Shown piece after piece: positions 50,976 through 61,350 of a stretch of 64,000 nt of DNA; within the stretch, counting starts at the first letter, position 1, and each line of letters opens with the position of its first letter. Location of the stretch: contig NZ_LQOL01000042.1 of assembly GCF_002101555.1 (NCBI RefSeq), positions 124,001 through 188,000 on the forward strand, given 5' to 3'. The DNA is from Mycolicibacterium canariasense. GTDB taxonomy: Bacteria; Actinomycetota; Actinomycetes; Mycobacteriales; Mycobacteriaceae. The position numbers were made by a program, and so were the translations under genes. The notes beneath the pieces were generated by a model. It worked only from the letters and a program-made list of their open reading frames with translations, was not told the origin of the DNA and did not search any database.

Positions 50976-53867
50976 GTGTTCGCCTGGTGGGGTCGAACGG
51001 TGTACCGATTCCGATACATAGTGATCGGTGTCCTGGTCGCACTGTGCCTTGGTGGCGGCTTGTTCGGGGCGAGCCTCGGTCAGCACGTCACCCAGAGTGG
51101 GTTCTACGACAACGGCAGCGAGTCGGTGCGGGCGTCCACACTGGCCGACGAGGTGTACGGCCGCGACCGGACCAGCCACGTCGTGGCCATCCTCACGCCG
51201 CCGGATGACAAGAAGGTCACCGACAGGGACTGGCAGAAGAAGGTCGTCGGGGAACTCGACCAGGTGGTCAAGGACCACCCCGATCAGATCGTGGGCTGGG
51301 TGGGCTGGCTCAAGGCCCCTGACACCACCGATCCGACCGTCAGCCAGATGAAGACGCAGGATCTTCGGCACACCTTCATCAGCGTCCCGCTCAAGGGCGA
51401 CGACGACGACACCATCCTGAAGAACTACCAGGCCATCGAACCCGACCTGAAGAAGGTCAACGGCGGCGATATCAAACTCGCCGGCCTGAACCCGCTGGCC
51501 AGTGAGCTGACCGGGACCATCGGCACCGACCAGGCCCGCGCGGAGATCGCGATCGTGCCGCTGGTGGCGGTGGTGCTGTTCTTCGTGTTCGGCGGCGCCG
51601 TCGCGGCCGCGCTGCCCGCCATCATCGGTGGCCTGACCATCGGCGGTGCGCTGGGCATCCTGCGGATCACCGCCGAGTTCGGCCCGGTGCACTTCTTCGC
51701 CCAGCCGGTCGTGACGATGATGGGCTTCGGTATCGCCATCGACTACGGATTGTTCGTGGTGAGCCGCTTCCGCGAGGAACTCGCCGAGGGCTACGACGTC
51801 GAGGCGGCGGTCCGCCGCTCGGTGATGACCGCCGGACGCACGGTGGCATTCTCCTCGGTGATCATCGTGGCGTCCTCGTTGCCGCTGCTGCTGATCCCGC
51901 TGGGCTTCCTGAAATCCATCACGTACGCGATCATCGCCTCGGTGCTGCTGGCGGCCTTCCTGTCCATCACGGTGCTGCCGGCCACGCTGGCGATCCTGGG
52001 CACCAATGTCGACGCGCTCGGGGTGCGCACCCTGCTGCGGATCCCGTTCCTGGCCAACTGGCCGTTCTCCCGCAAGATCATCGACTGGTTCATCGAGAAG
52101 ACCCAGAAGACCAAGACCCGGGAAGAGGTCGAGAAGGGCTTCTGGGGCCGGCTGGTCAACGTCGTGATGAAGCGGCCCATCGCCTTCGCGGCACCGATCC
52201 TGATCATCATGACCCTGCTGGTCATCCCGATCGGCCAGCTGGCCCTCGGCGGTCTGAGCGAGAAGTACTTGCCGCCGGACAACCCCGTGCGGATGGCCCA
52301 GGAACAGTTCGACCAGGAGTTCTCCGGGTTCCGTACCGAGCCGCTGACCTTGGTGATCCGTAGCGACAACGGCGAGCCGATCACCGATCAGCAGCTGGCC
52401 GCGGTGCGCGCCGAGGCGCAGACCATCTCCGGATTCGCGGGCAGCGACAACCCGGCGAAGATGTGGCAGGAACGCTCGGCGCAGGAGAGCGGATCCAAGG
52501 ATCCGTCGGTCCGGGTGTTGCAGAACGGCCTGGTCAACAGCGCCACCGCGCCCAAGAAGATCCAGGAGCTGCGGGCGCTGACGCCGCCGCGGGGCACGAC
52601 GATCATGGTCGGCGGTACCCAGGCACTGGCTCAGGACAGCATTCTGACGCTGTTCGACAAGCTGCCGCTGATGGTGGTCATCCTGGTGATCACCACGACG
52701 ATCCTGATGTTCCTGGCGTTCGGCTCGCTGGTGCTGCCGATCAAGGCCGCGTTGATGAGTGCGCTGACGCTCGGATCGACGATGGGCATCCTGACGTGGA
52801 TGTTCGTCGAGGGTGGGCACGGTTCCGGGTTGTTCAACTACACCCCGCAGCCGCTGTTCGCCCCGATGATCGGCCTGATCATCGCGGTCATCTGGGGTCT
52901 GTCCACCGACTACGAGGTGTTCCTGGTGTCCCGGATGGTGGAGGCCCGCGAGCGCGGCCTGTCCACCGCCGAGGCGATCCGGATCGGCACCGCCACCACC
53001 GGCCGACTCATCACCGGCGCCGCGCTGGTGCTGGCCGTGGTGGTCGCGGCGTTCGCGTTCTCCGATCTGGTGGTGATGAAGTACCTGGCCTTCGGCCTAC
53101 TCATCGCCCTGCTGCTGGACGCCACCGTCATCCGGATGTTCCTGGTGCCCGCGATCATGAAGCTGCTGGGCGACGACTGCTGGTGGGCACCGCAGTGGAT
53201 GAAGCGGGTGCAGGAACGCATCGGGCTGGGCGAGGTGGAGCTGCCCGACGAGCGCAAACGGCCGACCGTGCGCGACTCCGGCGAGCCGGCCCCGGATCCG
53301 GCCGCCCTGGTCGGCGCCGGAGCCCCGATGCAGGCGCTGCCCGCCCACGATCCCACCCACCCGGCACCGGTATCGCCGGCGGGTGGCCGTCCCCCGATCC
53401 CGCCGGTGCGCCCGGCCGGACCGTCGGCCGCGGGCACGACGCGGATCCCGACCACCGGCGCCACCGCGCCCGAGCCGCCGACCACGCGGTTCGCCGCACA
53501 GCCGGAGTCCCCGGCGACCGTGGCCATCGACGCGGCCCGCAACGCGGTCAACGCCGCCGGCACCGAGCGGACCCGCCGTGGCGAGCCCAGCCGGGACAAG
53601 CGAGAGATCGAGTCCTGGCTCGGTGACCTGCGCAGCAGCGGGAGCACCGCGCAGCCGCCGCGCCCGTCGGCACAACCCACCGTTGCGATGGGCGACCCGG
53701 CCGGTAATGCCCCGACCACCGCCATCCCGACGCAACGGGATGCGGATGCCACCGAGAAGCTGGATACCTCCAAGATCCGCGACACCGAGGCCGGTGACGA
53801 CGCGCCGACGCGCCGCAGCGGTGGGCTCAGCGCCGCCGATCTGCTGCGCCGCGAGGGCCGGCTCTAA
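50976..53867 (+). CDS. mmpL3: Trehalose monomycolate flippase MmpL3
   Basis: A 963-residue RND-type inner-membrane transporter that moves trehalose monomycolate across the membrane for mycolate layer assembly; essential in mycobacteria. Twelve membrane helices are arranged as 1+5 and 1+5 with two large periplasmic loops (about 35-170 and 420-550). The proton-relay pairs are Asp256-Tyr257 (GIAIDYGLF) and Asp645-Tyr646 (GLSTDYEVF), the numbers used for M. smegmatis. The C-terminal 200 residues are a disordered Pro/Ala/Thr-rich cytoplasmic tail. GTG 50976 has AAGGAG 5 nt upstream. It overlaps the convergent AI-2E-type gene by 4 bp. Confidence 0.98.
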   Translation: MFAWWGRTVYRFRYIVIGVLVALCLGGGLFGASLGQHVTQSGFYDNGSESVRASTLADEVYGRDRTSHVVAILTPPDDKKVTDRDWQKKVVGELDQVVKDHPDQIVGWVGWLKAPDTTDPTVSQMKTQDLRHTFISVPLKGDDDDTILKNYQAIEPDLKKVNGGDIKLAGLNPLASELTGTIGTDQARAEIAIVPLVAVVLFFVFGGAVAAALPAIIGGLTIGGALGILRITAEFGPVHFFAQPVVTMMGFGIAIDYGLFVVSRFREELAEGYDVEAAVRRSVMTAGRTVAFSSVIIVASSLPLLLIPLGFLKSITYAIIASVLLAAFLSITVLPATLAILGTNVDALGVRTLLRIPFLANWPFSRKIIDWFIEKTQKTKTREEVEKGFWGRLVNVVMKRPIAFAAPILIIMTLLVIPIGQLALGGLSEKYLPPDNPVRMAQEQFDQEFSGFRTEPLTLVIRSDNGEPITDQQLAAVRAEAQTISGFAGSDNPAKMWQERSAQESGSKDPSVRVLQNGLVNSATAPKKIQELRALTPPRGTTIMVGGTQALAQDSILTLFDKLPLMVVILVITTTILMFLAFGSLVLPIKAALMSALTLGSTMGILTWMFVEGGHGSGLFNYTPQPLFAPMIGLIIAVIWGLSTDYEVFLVSRMVEARERGLSTAEAIRIGTATTGRLITGAALVLAVVVAAFAFSDLVVMKYLAFGLLIALLLDATVIRMFLVPAIMKLLGDDCWWAPQWMKRVQERIGLGEVELPDERKRPTVRDSGEPAPDPAALVGAGAPMQALPAHDPTHPAPVSPAGGRPPIPPVRPAGPSAAGTTRIPTTGATAPEPPTTRFAAQPESPATVAIDAARNAVNAAGTERTRRGEPSRDKREIESWLGDLRSSGSTAQPPRPSAQPTVAMGDPAGNAPTTAIPTQRDADATEKLDTSKIRDTEAGDDAPTRRSGGLSAADLLRREGRL

Positions 53868-55024
53868 CCGGAGTCGGTCCCGGCATCGGCGGCGAGTTCC
53901 GTACCGGAGCGCACGTCGGGAGTCTCCGCGGCGAGCACGGCTTCCTCGGTGTCCGGGTCGGGTGCCAGCAGTACCCGCACCGCGCTGTTGAGCACCGCGA
54001 CGATCGGTACCGCCAGCAGCGCACCGACGATGCCGGCCAGCACACCACCGCCTGCGATGGCCAGCACCACCGCCAGCGGGTGCACCGAGACCGCGCGGCC
54101 CATCACGATCGGTTGCAGCACATGCGCTTCCAGCTGTTGCACCGCGATGATCAGGCCCAGGGTGATCAGGGCGTACACCCAGCCCTTGGCGATCAACGCG
54201 ACGATCACCGCGATGCCACCTGTCAGCACCGCACCCACCAGGGGCACGAACGCGCCGAGGAACACCAGCGACGCCAGGGGTAACGCGAGCGGCACCCCCA
54301 TGATGGCCAGACCGGTGCCGATGCCGACGGCGTCCACCAGTGCCACCAGGCAGGTCGCCCGCACGTAGCCGATCAGGGAGCGGAACCCCGCCCGCCCGGC
54401 GTCGCGGACCCGGTCGCGGACCGCCACCGGAAAGATCTTGGTGACGAAGGCGAAGATGTCGCGGCCGCCGTTGAGCAGGAAGATCAGCGTGAACAGCACC
54501 AGCAGGGCGCCGGTGACGATCTCGGTGATGGTGCCCGCGGTGGACAGCGCACCGCTGGTCAGTTTGGCCTGGTTCTCCCGCAACGCGGTGATGACCGAGT
54601 CGCCGGCGTGGTCGATCTGGTCCTTGCTCAGGTGGGCGGGGCCCTCGATCAGCCAGACCCGCAACCCGTCGATGCTGCGCGTCACCTGCTCGACGAGATC
54701 CGGTGCGCCACTGATGAATTGGCTCACAACGAAGGTCATGATGCCGCCCACCACGGCGATCGCGCCGAGGATCACGGTGGCCACCGCGGCGCCGCGCGGC
54801 ACCCGGCGTGCGTGCAGCAGATCCACCGCCGGCAGCAGCAACGCTGCCATCATGGCGGCCAGCGCCACCGGCACGAAGATCAGCTCCAGGTGAGTGATGA
54901 CCCACAGCAGCGAAACCAGCGCCGCGCCGATGACGAGCAGCCGCCACGACCAGGCGGCGGCCTTACGGACCAGCGGGCTGACCGACTCGTCGGCCACAGG
55001 GTCGGCACTGGGCATCAGGCTCAT
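53864..55024 (-). CDS. AI-2E family (UPF0118) transporter-like protein, Rv0205-like
   Basis: A 386-residue protein with about eight hydrophobic segments and the AI-2E/PerM pattern: a pair of N-terminal helices (about 28-75), a helical middle (about 105-165), and a C-terminal block with [19 protein letters not shown] and the [23 protein letters not shown] motif (in parts [10 protein letters not shown] and [10 protein letters not shown]). Relatives export signals or act as Na+/H+ antiporters; the mycobacterial substrate is unknown. ATG 55024 is chosen over a long upstream frame that is only the antisense of the next gene. It is divergent from the YbhN-like gene and convergent with mmpL3. Confidence 0.88.
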   Translation of the reverse strand: MSLMPSADPVADESVSPLVRKAAAWSWRLLVIGAALVSLLWVITHLELIFVPVALAAMMAALLLPAVDLLHARRVPRGAAVATVILGAIAVVGGIMTFVVSQFISGAPDLVEQVTRSIDGLRVWLIEGPAHLSKDQIDHAGDSVITALRENQAKLTSGALSTAGTITEIVTGALLVLFTLIFLLNGGRDIFAFVTKIFPVAVRDRVRDAGRAGFRSLIGYVRATCLVALVDAVGIGTGLAIMGVPLALPLASLVFLGAFVPLVGAVLTGGIAVIVALIAKGWVYALITLGLIIAVQQLEAHVLQPIVMGRAVSVHPLAVVLAIAGGGVLAGIVGALLAVPIVAVLNSAVRVLLAPDPDTEEAVLAAETPDVRSGTELAADAGTDSG

Positions 55025-55099
55025 GCGTTCGAGCGTAACGGCGCGGCGCGCCCGCCCAACAGACGTTTCCGCACCACACCGGCCGTTACCCTGAAAGGC

Positions 55100-56215
55100 G
55101 TGTCGCACGACGACGCGCCGACGAGCCGCGACCACGACGAGGCCCGCCCACCCGACGGCCGCCCCCGCGGCAAGTACTGGTGGGCGCGTTGGGTCGTCAT
55201 CGCGATCGCCGTCGTGGTGCTCACCGTCGAACTGGTCCTGGTCTGGGATCAGCTGGCCAAGGCGTGGAAGAGCCTGCTGTCGGCGAACTGGTGGTGGGTA
55301 CTGGCCGCGGTGGTCGCCGCGATGGCCTCGATGCACAGCTTCGCCCAGATCCAGCGCACGCTGTTGCGTTCGGCCGGGGTGCGGGTGCGGCAGTGGCGGT
55401 CGGAGGCGGCCTTCTACGCCGGCAACGCGTTGTCGACGACACTGCCCGGCGGCCCGGTACTCTCCGCGACGTTCGTCTACCGCCAGCAGCGGATCTGGGG
55501 CGCGTCGCCGGTGGTGGCGTCCTGGCAGCTGGTGATGTCCGGAGTGCTGCAGGTGGTCGGCCTGGCGCTGCTCGGGCTGGGCGGGGCGTTCTTGCTGGGC
55601 GCCAGCAAGAACCCGCTGTCGTTGATCTTCACCCTGGGCGGTTTCGTCGCGCTGCTGCTGCTGGCTCAGACCGTCGCGGCCAACCCGCAGCAGATCGACG
55701 GGATCGGGGTGCGGCTGCTGTCCTGGGTCAATTCGGTGCGTGGCCGCCCGGCCGACACCGGGTTGGCGAAGTGGCGCAAGACGCTCGCGCAGCTGGAATC
55801 GGTGAGTTTGAGCCGCCGGGCGCTGACCAACGCGTTCAGCTGGTCGATGTTCAACTGGATCGCCGATGTCGCGTGCCTGGCCTTCGCCGCCTACGCCGCC
55901 GGCGGCCACCCGTCGCTGGCCGGCCTGACGGTGGCCTACGCGGCCGCCCGCGCCGTCGGCTCCATCCCGCTGATGCCGGGTGGGCTGCTGGTGGTGGAAG
56001 CGGTCCTGGTTCCCGGTCTGGTATCGAGCGGAATGACTCTGGCCCAAGCTATTTCGGCCATGCTGATCTATCGCCTGGTGAGCTGGATCTTCATCTCGGC
56101 GATCGGCTGGGTGGTGTTCTTCTTCATGTTCCGCACCGAGGTGGACCTCGACCCGGATGTCGAAGCGCTGACCGTCACACCCGATCCCGAGAACCCGCGG
56201 CGCTCGGGGACGTGA
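55100..56215 (+). CDS. YbhN/UPF0104 (LPG synthase-like) membrane protein, Rv0204c-like
   Basis: A 371-residue membrane protein with about eight helices and the UPF0104 signature [22 protein letters not shown] (in parts [14 protein letters not shown] and VVEAVLV) near the C-terminus. The family is related to the flippase domain of lysyl-phosphatidylglycerol synthases and may move lipids across the membrane. GTG 55100 is supported by TACCCT at 55087-55092, 7 nt upstream, a leaderless layout. Its stop overlaps the start of the peptidase gene (TGATG). Position beside mmpL3 supports a role in envelope lipid traffic, which is inferred. Confidence 0.87.
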   Translation: MSHDDAPTSRDHDEARPPDGRPRGKYWWARWVVIAIAVVVLTVELVLVWDQLAKAWKSLLSANWWWVLAAVVAAMASMHSFAQIQRTLLRSAGVRVRQWRSEAAFYAGNALSTTLPGGPVLSATFVYRQQRIWGASPVVASWQLVMSGVLQVVGLALLGLGGAFLLGASKNPLSLIFTLGGFVALLLLAQTVAANPQQIDGIGVRLLSWVNSVRGRPADTGLAKWRKTLAQLESVSLSRRALTNAFSWSMFNWIADVACLAFAAYAAGGHPSLAGLTVAYAAARAVGSIPLMPGGLLVVEAVLVPGLVSSGMTLAQAISAMLIYRLVSWIFISAIGWVVFFFMFRTEVDLDPDVEALTVTPDPENPRRSGT

Positions 56216-57435
56216 TGCGCCGAATACGTTGGACAGTAGTAATTTTCAGTACCGTCGTGCTGGCGGCCGGGTGTACGGGCACACCGGGCCCCGCCCCGGC
56301 TCCGGCCACCACGTCCACATCGCCCGGTCCGGCCGGGAAACCCGTGGCCACCCCGTTACTGGCCAGGGTGGTGGCCGCACCCGTGCCCGTCCCGGCCACC
56401 GACGGACGCACCCATCTGGCCTACGAGCTGCTGTTGACCAACGCGCTCAACCAGGAGGTGACGCTGCAGACGGTGACCGTGCGCGGCGGCGACGCGGCAC
56501 TGCTGTCGATATCCGGTGCGGCGCTGGCCCATTGGACGAGGGTGCTGGGCGAGGCCGGGAAGCCGACCACCACCATCGGCCCCGCCCAGACCGCCGCGGT
56601 GTGGCTGGACGCCACGGTGGCGCCCGGCAATGTCCCGGACCGGCTGGATCACGCGGTCACGGTGGCGATCAGCCGGCCCGCTCCCCCGCTGCTGCCCGCG
56701 ATCGTGACCGAGACGGTGGCCGCGGTGCCGGTACAGACCCGTAAGCCCGTACAGATCGACCCGCCGCTGCGCGGGCCGAAATGGCTGGACGCCAACGGGT
56801 GCTGTGAGATGACCCCGCACCGGATGGCGCTCAACCCGCTCGACGGCCAGCTGTGGGCCGCGGAGCGGTTCGCCATCGACTACGTGCAGCTCGATACGGG
56901 TTACCGGCTGCTCGCCGGCGCCCCCGGCAAGCTGACCAGCTACCGGTACTTCGGTGCCGATGTGCACGCCGTCGCCGACGGATCGGTGGTGGCGGTGCTC
57001 GACGGTCTGCCCGAGCAGGTGCCCGGCCAGACCCCCACCGGACTGGCGCTGGACCAGTACGCGGGCAACCACGTCGTACAAGACCTCGGCGACGGCAACT
57101 ATGCGCTGTACGCCCACCTGGCGACCGGGAGCGTGAAAGTCCAGCCAGGACAACACCTCAAGGCAGGTGAAGTGCTCGGCAGCCTCGGCAATACCGGAAA
57201 TTCGGACGCACCGCACCTGCATTTCCATGTGATGGACGGTCCCGATCCGCTGCGCTCGGACGGGCTGCCGTTCGTGTTCCGGTCCTTCCGGTTGGACGCC
57301 CAGACCGCGACCGTCGACGTCTTCGACACCCTGATCGCCGGCCGACCGGCCCCACTGCGGCCGGGGAACCAGGCCCGCGACGAATCGGCGGTCACGCCAT
57401 TGGTTTCCGATGTGATGGACTATCCCGGTGAATAA
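56215..57435 (+). CDS. M23-family (LytM-like) lipoprotein
   Basis: A 406-residue lipoprotein with lipobox LAAGC (Cys near residue 20), a Pro-rich linker, a middle domain (about 45-185) and a C-terminal M23 peptidase fold. The HxH motif is present in [11 protein letters not shown], and another His is in YALYAHL. The first zinc site reads [11 protein letters not shown], with Arg where classical M23 enzymes have the ligand His of HxxxD, so catalysis is doubtful. It may bind or regulate peptidoglycan rather than cut it. It is coupled to the YbhN-like gene (TGATG) and overlaps the DUF3054 gene by 8 bp. Confidence 0.84.
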   Translation: MRRIRWTVVIFSTVVLAAGCTGTPGPAPAPATTSTSPGPAGKPVATPLLARVVAAPVPVPATDGRTHLAYELLLTNALNQEVTLQTVTVRGGDAALLSISGAALAHWTRVLGEAGKPTTTIGPAQTAAVWLDATVAPGNVPDRLDHAVTVAISRPAPPLLPAIVTETVAAVPVQTRKPVQIDPPLRGPKWLDANGCCEMTPHRMALNPLDGQLWAAERFAIDYVQLDTGYRLLAGAPGKLTSYRYFGADVHAVADGSVVAVLDGLPEQVPGQTPTGLALDQYAGNHVVQDLGDGNYALYAHLATGSVKVQPGQHLKAGEVLGSLGNTGNSDAPHLHFHVMDGPDPLRSDGLPFVFRSFRLDAQTATVDVFDTLIAGRPAPLRPGNQARDESAVTPLVSDVMDYPGE

Positions 57436-57790
57436 GCGCAACACCGTCCTGGCCGCCGCGGTTGCCGATGCGGTGGCCGTCATCGTCTTCTGCACCGTCG
57501 GCCGGCGCAGCCACGCCGAGGGGGTCACGCTGACCGGGGTCGCCGAGACGGCCTGGCCGTTCCTGACCGGCACCCTGGTGGGCTGGCTGATCGCCCGCGG
57601 CTGGGGGCGGCCCACCTCGATCACACCGACCGGGCTGATCGTCTGGGTGGCCACCGTGGCGGTGGGGATGCTGTTGCGCAAGGCGACGTCGGCCGGCACC
57701 GCGTTCAGTTTTGTGGTGGTTGCAACCCTGACGACCGCCATCCTGCTACTCGGTTGGCGCGCCGCAGCCAAGGTTGCATCCCGGTCTTGA
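57428..57790 (+). CDS. DUF3054 membrane protein
   Basis: A 120-residue protein with four hydrophobic segments (about 9-23, 42-58, 68-84, 92-108) and the DUF3054 pattern: DAVAVIVFCTVGRRSH near the start and WPFLTGTLVGWLIARGWG. GTG 57428 overlaps the stop of the peptidase gene, so three genes from 55100 are one coupled operon. Its last 86 bp overlap the 3' end of the convergent histidine kinase gene. Function unknown; DUF3054 is common in actinobacteria. Confidence 0.88.
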   Translation: MNKRNTVLAAAVADAVAVIVFCTVGRRSHAEGVTLTGVAETAWPFLTGTLVGWLIARGWGRPTSITPTGLIVWVATVAVGMLLRKATSAGTAFSFVVVATLTTAILLLGWRAAAKVASRS

Positions 57791-59135
57791 CCGGGACGGT
57801 GGCGTCGGGGTCCACCGGTGCGGAGATCGCGATCGTCAGCGTGGCGCGCAGGCCGCCCAGCGGGCTGTCCGACAGCACCAGTTCACCGCCGTGCAGTTCG
57901 GCCTGCTGCGTGACCAACGCCAGCCCCAGCCCGGAACCGCCCGGCGCGGCGGTGCTGCCGCGCGCGAACCGGCCCAGCACGATATCGCGTTCCGCGACGG
58001 GCACTCCCACCCCGTCGTCGTCGATGACGATGTCGATCGTGTGGGTCCGCCGATGCCCGGTCAGCACAACATGTTTGGCGCCGCCGTGGGTGGCGGCGTT
58101 GCGCACCAGGTTGTCCACCGCCAGCCGCAGGCCGCCCGGCCAGCCCCACACGGTACCCAGGTCGTCGTCGGCCTCCACGCTGATGTCAACTGCGCGTCCG
58201 GCGCGCATGTTCTCGCGCGCCACCCGATCCAGCAGATCGGTGACGTCGATGGGCTCGCGGTCCTCGACCTGCGCCAGCTGACCCGAGGCCAGCTGGCCCA
58301 GCGCGGTGATGGTGGCTTCGACCCGCAGCTGGGCCCGGAGCAGGTCGGCGATCACCTCGTCACGTTCCTCGTCGGGCAGGTTGTGGATCCGCAGGGTGTC
58401 CAGATCGGCCCGCATGGCGGTCAGCGGGGTGCGCAGCTCGTGGGCGGCGTTGGCTGCGAAATCCTGAGCCGCCTGAAGGGAATTCGAGGTGGCCTGCTGT
58501 GCGGCGGCCAGCCGGTGCAGCATGCCCGCCATCGCTTCGGAGAGTTCCTCGGCCTCCCGCGCACCGGTGACCGCGGGCATCTGTTCGGTGCCGCCGCTCA
58601 GCCGGCTGGTCTGCTCGGTGAGCTTGCGCAGCGGCCGCACCGCGGGCCCGGCCAACAACCAGCCCAGTCCGCCGGCGACGATCACGGTGAACACTCCGAC
58701 GGCGGTGTAGACCGGGATCCTGGCCCGGTTCAGCAGGATGCTGTCGGCCCGGATCCCGATGGATACCAGTACATTTCCGGCCTGCTGGGTCATCATGATG
58801 GTACGCACCCGGTAGTCCACGCCGTTGACGGTGACGGTGTCGGTGCCCGGCGGCAACGACGGCAGCTGGAAACCGCGCTGGAAGATCACCTGCCCGGTGG
58901 ACAGTGACCGACCGGTGGTGAGCACCCCGCGTTTGGGATCGGAAAGCTGTTCGGGGAACATGCTGGCCTCGACGATCGAGTCCAGCCGCCGGTCCAGCTG
59001 CGCGTCGTCGTTACTGGCCAGCACCACCGAGGTCAGGATGGTGAACCCGGCGACGACGGCCGCGGCGGCGACCGCCGATGCCAACGCCACCCGGGTGCGC
59101 AGCGACGCCGACCGACCGAACCGGGACAGCCGCAC
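57705..59135 (-). CDS. PrrB-like sensor histidine kinase
   Basis: A 476-residue membrane kinase. Two membrane helices (about 15-40 and 141-163) frame a roughly 100-residue sensor domain outside the cell. A HAMP linker (about 163-215) is followed by the phospho-acceptor His232 in ANAAHELRTPLTA and an ATP-binding domain (NLVRNAATHGG, DDDGVGVP, GSGLGLALV). Sequence is closest to mycobacterial PrrB, but PrrAB is found elsewhere in M. tuberculosis (Rv0902c-0903c), so this is a second PrrAB-type pair; I recall M. smegmatis has such a pair near MSMEG_0244-0246. It is 3 bp after the response-regulator gene. The C-terminal tail beyond the kinase domain overlaps the DUF3054 gene. Confidence 0.88.
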   Translation of the reverse strand: MRLSRFGRSASLRTRVALASAVAAAAVVAGFTILTSVVLASNDDAQLDRRLDSIVEASMFPEQLSDPKRGVLTTGRSLSTGQVIFQRGFQLPSLPPGTDTVTVNGVDYRVRTIMMTQQAGNVLVSIGIRADSILLNRARIPVYTAVGVFTVIVAGGLGWLLAGPAVRPLRKLTEQTSRLSGGTEQMPAVTGAREAEELSEAMAGMLHRLAAAQQATSNSLQAAQDFAANAAHELRTPLTAMRADLDTLRIHNLPDEERDEVIADLLRAQLRVEATITALGQLASGQLAQVEDREPIDVTDLLDRVARENMRAGRAVDISVEADDDLGTVWGWPGGLRLAVDNLVRNAATHGGAKHVVLTGHRRTHTIDIVIDDDGVGVPVAERDIVLGRFARGSTAAPGGSGLGLALVTQQAELHGGELVLSDSPLGGLRATLTIAISAPVDPDATVPVKTGMQPWLRRANRVAGWRSSGLQPPQN

Positions 59136-59138
59136 GCG

Positions 59139-59861
59139 CTACGCCTCCTCCCGCAGAACGTAGCCGATACCGCGCACCGTGTGGATGACCCGCGGATGGC
59201 CGTCCCGCTCGAGCTTGCGCCGCAGGTAGGAGACGAACACGTCGGCGACGTTGGTGTCGACGTCGAAGTCGTAGCCCCACACCAGTTCCAGCAGGCGCTG
59301 TCGCGACAGCACCACGCCGGCGTTCTCGGCGAGCACGGCCAGCAGGTCGAATTCCCGTTTGGTCAGGTCCGCCCGGTCACCGTCGACGAAGACCAGCCGC
59401 CGCGCGGTGTCGATGGTCAGTGGCCCCACCGACATGACGTCCGAGGGCTGCTCGGAGTGACCGGCGCGGCGCAGCAGCGCATGCAGCCGGGCCACCAGCT
59501 CACCGAGATCGAACGGTTTGGTCAGGTAGTCGTCGGCACCGGCCTCCAGGCCGGCGATGCGGTCGTTGACCGTGTCGCGGGCCGACAGCACGCAGATCGG
59601 GATGTCGTTGCCGAGCGCGCGCAGCGCGGTCACCACGGCGACCCCGTCGAGCTCGGGCATCTGCACATCGAGCACCAACGCGTCGTGCGCCTCCGTCGCC
59701 AGCAGGCGAAGCGCCTCCTTGCCGTTGGCCGCGACCCGGACGTCGAACCCCGAATGCCGTAGCCCGCGGGCCACCGACGTTCGCACGTCCGGGTCGTCGT
59801 CGACCATGAGCACCATGCGACCGGTGCTTTCCGGAGAAGAGGAGTCAGGCGTGCCCGGCAC
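59139..59861 (-). CDS. PrrA-like OmpR-family response regulator
   Basis: A 240-residue DNA-binding response regulator. The receiver domain has the acidic pocket VDDDPD, phospho-acceptor Asp65 in [12 protein letters not shown] and Lys in [11 protein letters not shown]; the C-terminal winged helix ends [18 protein letters not shown] and [11 protein letters not shown]. It is closest to PrrA. The start is GTG 59861, 5 bp after the stop of the heme-binding-protein gene; ATG at residue 16 is an alternative. It should receive phosphate from the kinase encoded 3 bp downstream. The regulon is unknown; the tight link to a hemophore-like gene and mmpL11 suggests heme or redox sensing. Confidence 0.9.
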   Translation of the reverse strand: MPGTPDSSSPESTGRMVLMVDDDPDVRTSVARGLRHSGFDVRVAANGKEALRLLATEAHDALVLDVQMPELDGVAVVTALRALGNDIPICVLSARDTVNDRIAGLEAGADDYLTKPFDLGELVARLHALLRRAGHSEQPSDVMSVGPLTIDTARRLVFVDGDRADLTKREFDLLAVLAENAGVVLSRQRLLELVWGYDFDVDTNVADVFVSYLRRKLERDGHPRVIHTVRGIGYVLREEA

Positions 59862-59866
59862 GCTTC

Positions 59867-60250
59867 CTACGGTATGGCAGGCGCCGGCGCGGCGCCGCAG
59901 CGGTTCTTCAGATCCACCAGCGGCTGCCGGATGCCCGTCAGCTCCGCCTTGGTCTGCGGGTTCTTGTCGAGGTAGTCGGCCACCTGCTTGCGGACCTCAT
60001 CGCGGGGCAGGCCCTCGAGGCTGGTGAAGAACCAGTTCACGTCGGGATGGGTGAACAGGTACGCCGACGTCGCCGCGGAGACACCGGACGCCACGCCGGC
60101 CAGGTCGGCCGCGGTGCAGTTGGGGGGGTTGTTGGCCGGGTCGTCGGCAAGGGCCGAGGGGATGGCACCGAACAACATCGCGCCGGCGACTGCGCCGGTG
60201 CCCACCGCGCCAGCAACCGCACGCCGCGCAGCACGAGCCGAGAGCAACAT
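59867..60250 (-). CDS. Secreted hemophore-like heme-binding protein (paralogue of Rv0203)
   Basis: A 127-residue secreted protein. A signal peptide ends at about residue 35 (SALA-DDP). The mature part has two Cys (45 and 118) likely bonded, and the YxxxH pair of the Rv0203-type heme site, Tyr64 and His68 in [14 protein letters not shown] 60250 is chosen because AAGGAG lies 7 nt upstream; a start 33 bp earlier would spoil the signal. It is the first gene of an apparent operon with the PrrA-like and PrrB-like genes. It may bind heme outside the cell, or act as an accessory sensor for the kinase; both are inferences. Confidence 0.8.
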   Translation of the reverse strand: MLLSARAARRAVAGAVGTGAVAGAMLFGAIPSALADDPANNPPNCTAADLAGVASGVSAATSAYLFTHPDVNWFFTSLEGLPRDEVRKQVADYLDKNPQTKAELTGIRQPLVDLKNRCGAAPAPAIP

Positions 60251-60431
60251 GGTCAAGCTCCTTACCGATTCATCCAGGTTCACCAGGGCCGGTAACCACG
60301 AGCGGTTATCGACACCAAGAAGCTAAGCAGAATCCCCATGGACTTTCGCGGCTTGCTGACAACCAATCCTCAGAAACCTGAAACATGCAGGTCGCGCGGC
60401 ATGCGCGGGACGCCCGGCGGGCCCGTTGGGG

Positions 60432-60995
60432 CTATCGAGGGGTGACCGCGGCCGGCCCCGGCAGCGGCCCGGTGCCGGTGGCACCCCCCGTGGCGGGTGC
60501 CGTGGTGGTCGACGAGCCGTTCGCCGAGGTGCTCGCGGCGCCCAGGGACTGCGCCGGGGCCAGGGCAGCCGGCAAACCTCCACCGGCGTTCTGCGCTGCC
60601 TGCATCAACCCCAGCAACTGGGGCACCGTGATCGGCAGCCGGCATTGCGTCGACAGCGACACCAGGGGCTGCTGCAACTGCTGCATGTCCTTACCGGCCT
60701 GCGGGTTGGCGTCGAAGTACGACTTGGTCGCCGCCAGCGACTGCGGCCCGGCGGGCATCTGCGCGATGGTGGTCAGCGCCTGGTTGGTCTCCGGATGCGC
60801 GTCCAGGTAGCTGCCCGTGGAGGTGGCCACCGAGCCGATGGTCTTGGCGATCTGGCTGGCGGCGCAGGGATCGGTGGCCGCGCCGGCGGCCGGGGTGAGC
60901 AAGCCCGCCGTCAGCACACCGCCGAATGCACTCACAGCGAATGTTCCGAACAAGGCGCGGCGCAACGAGCGCGGGAGGCTGGACATGGTCGACAT
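60432..60995 (-). CDS. Heme-binding hemophore, Rv0203 orthologue
   Basis: A 187-residue secreted protein with a signal peptide (cleavage after AAGA, about residue 39). The mature start DPCAASQIAKTIGSV is almost that of M. tuberculosis Rv0203. Heme ligands Tyr63 and His67 (GSYLDAHPETN) are kept, while the third recalled ligand, His89 of Rv0203, is Tyr93 here. Cys43 and Cys118 probably pair. A Pro/Ala/Ser/Thr tail of about 50 residues extends beyond the M. tuberculosis protein. ATG 60995 has AAGGAG 6 nt upstream. Rv0203 carries heme to MmpL3 and MmpL11, and here the gene is divergent from mmpL11. Confidence 0.85.
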   Translation of the reverse strand: MSTMSSLPRSLRRALFGTFAVSAFGGVLTAGLLTPAAGAATDPCAASQIAKTIGSVATSTGSYLDAHPETNQALTTIAQMPAGPQSLAATKSYFDANPQAGKDMQQLQQPLVSLSTQCRLPITVPQLLGLMQAAQNAGGGLPAALAPAQSLGAASTSANGSSTTTAPATGGATGTGPLPGPAAVTPR

Positions 60996-61350
60996 GGGTC
61001 ACTCCTTCACGGTGACGGACGCATTACCGGTCAACGAACGGTGATGACCGGCACATACATAGCCGTAGCGGCCGCGTGTAGCGGCTTGTAGAGACCCCGA
61101 CCCGGAAAACAACCCTGCCCATGATGCCATCCCCACCGGATCACGGGAAATCGACACAGCAAACTTCCAGTTCAGGGCATACGGTGTCGTTGGCGGGCAC
61201 CGGCGATCCGGGCCCGGCGACGGTGCACACCGCCTGGGCGCATCCCGGGACGGGACGGTTCACGGCAGGTCAGGACACAGGTGGCTGCGGTAGGCTCCGG
61301 GCTTACCAGCCGAGCGGGTAGAGAGGCGGAGGCTCGCCATCCAGCAGTTC
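60996..61350. other. Divergent intergenic region Rv0203-like / mmpL11
   Basis: The 355 bp between the two divergent starts contain no credible gene; a 66-codon plus-strand frame (61121-61321) has no ribosome-binding site. On the hemophore side a TTGACC and TAATGC lie close together about 20-40 bp upstream of AAGGAG. On the mmpL11 side TAGGCT lies near 61290 with GGAGG at about 61328-61332. I see no convincing iron-box palindrome. Confidence 0.4.
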
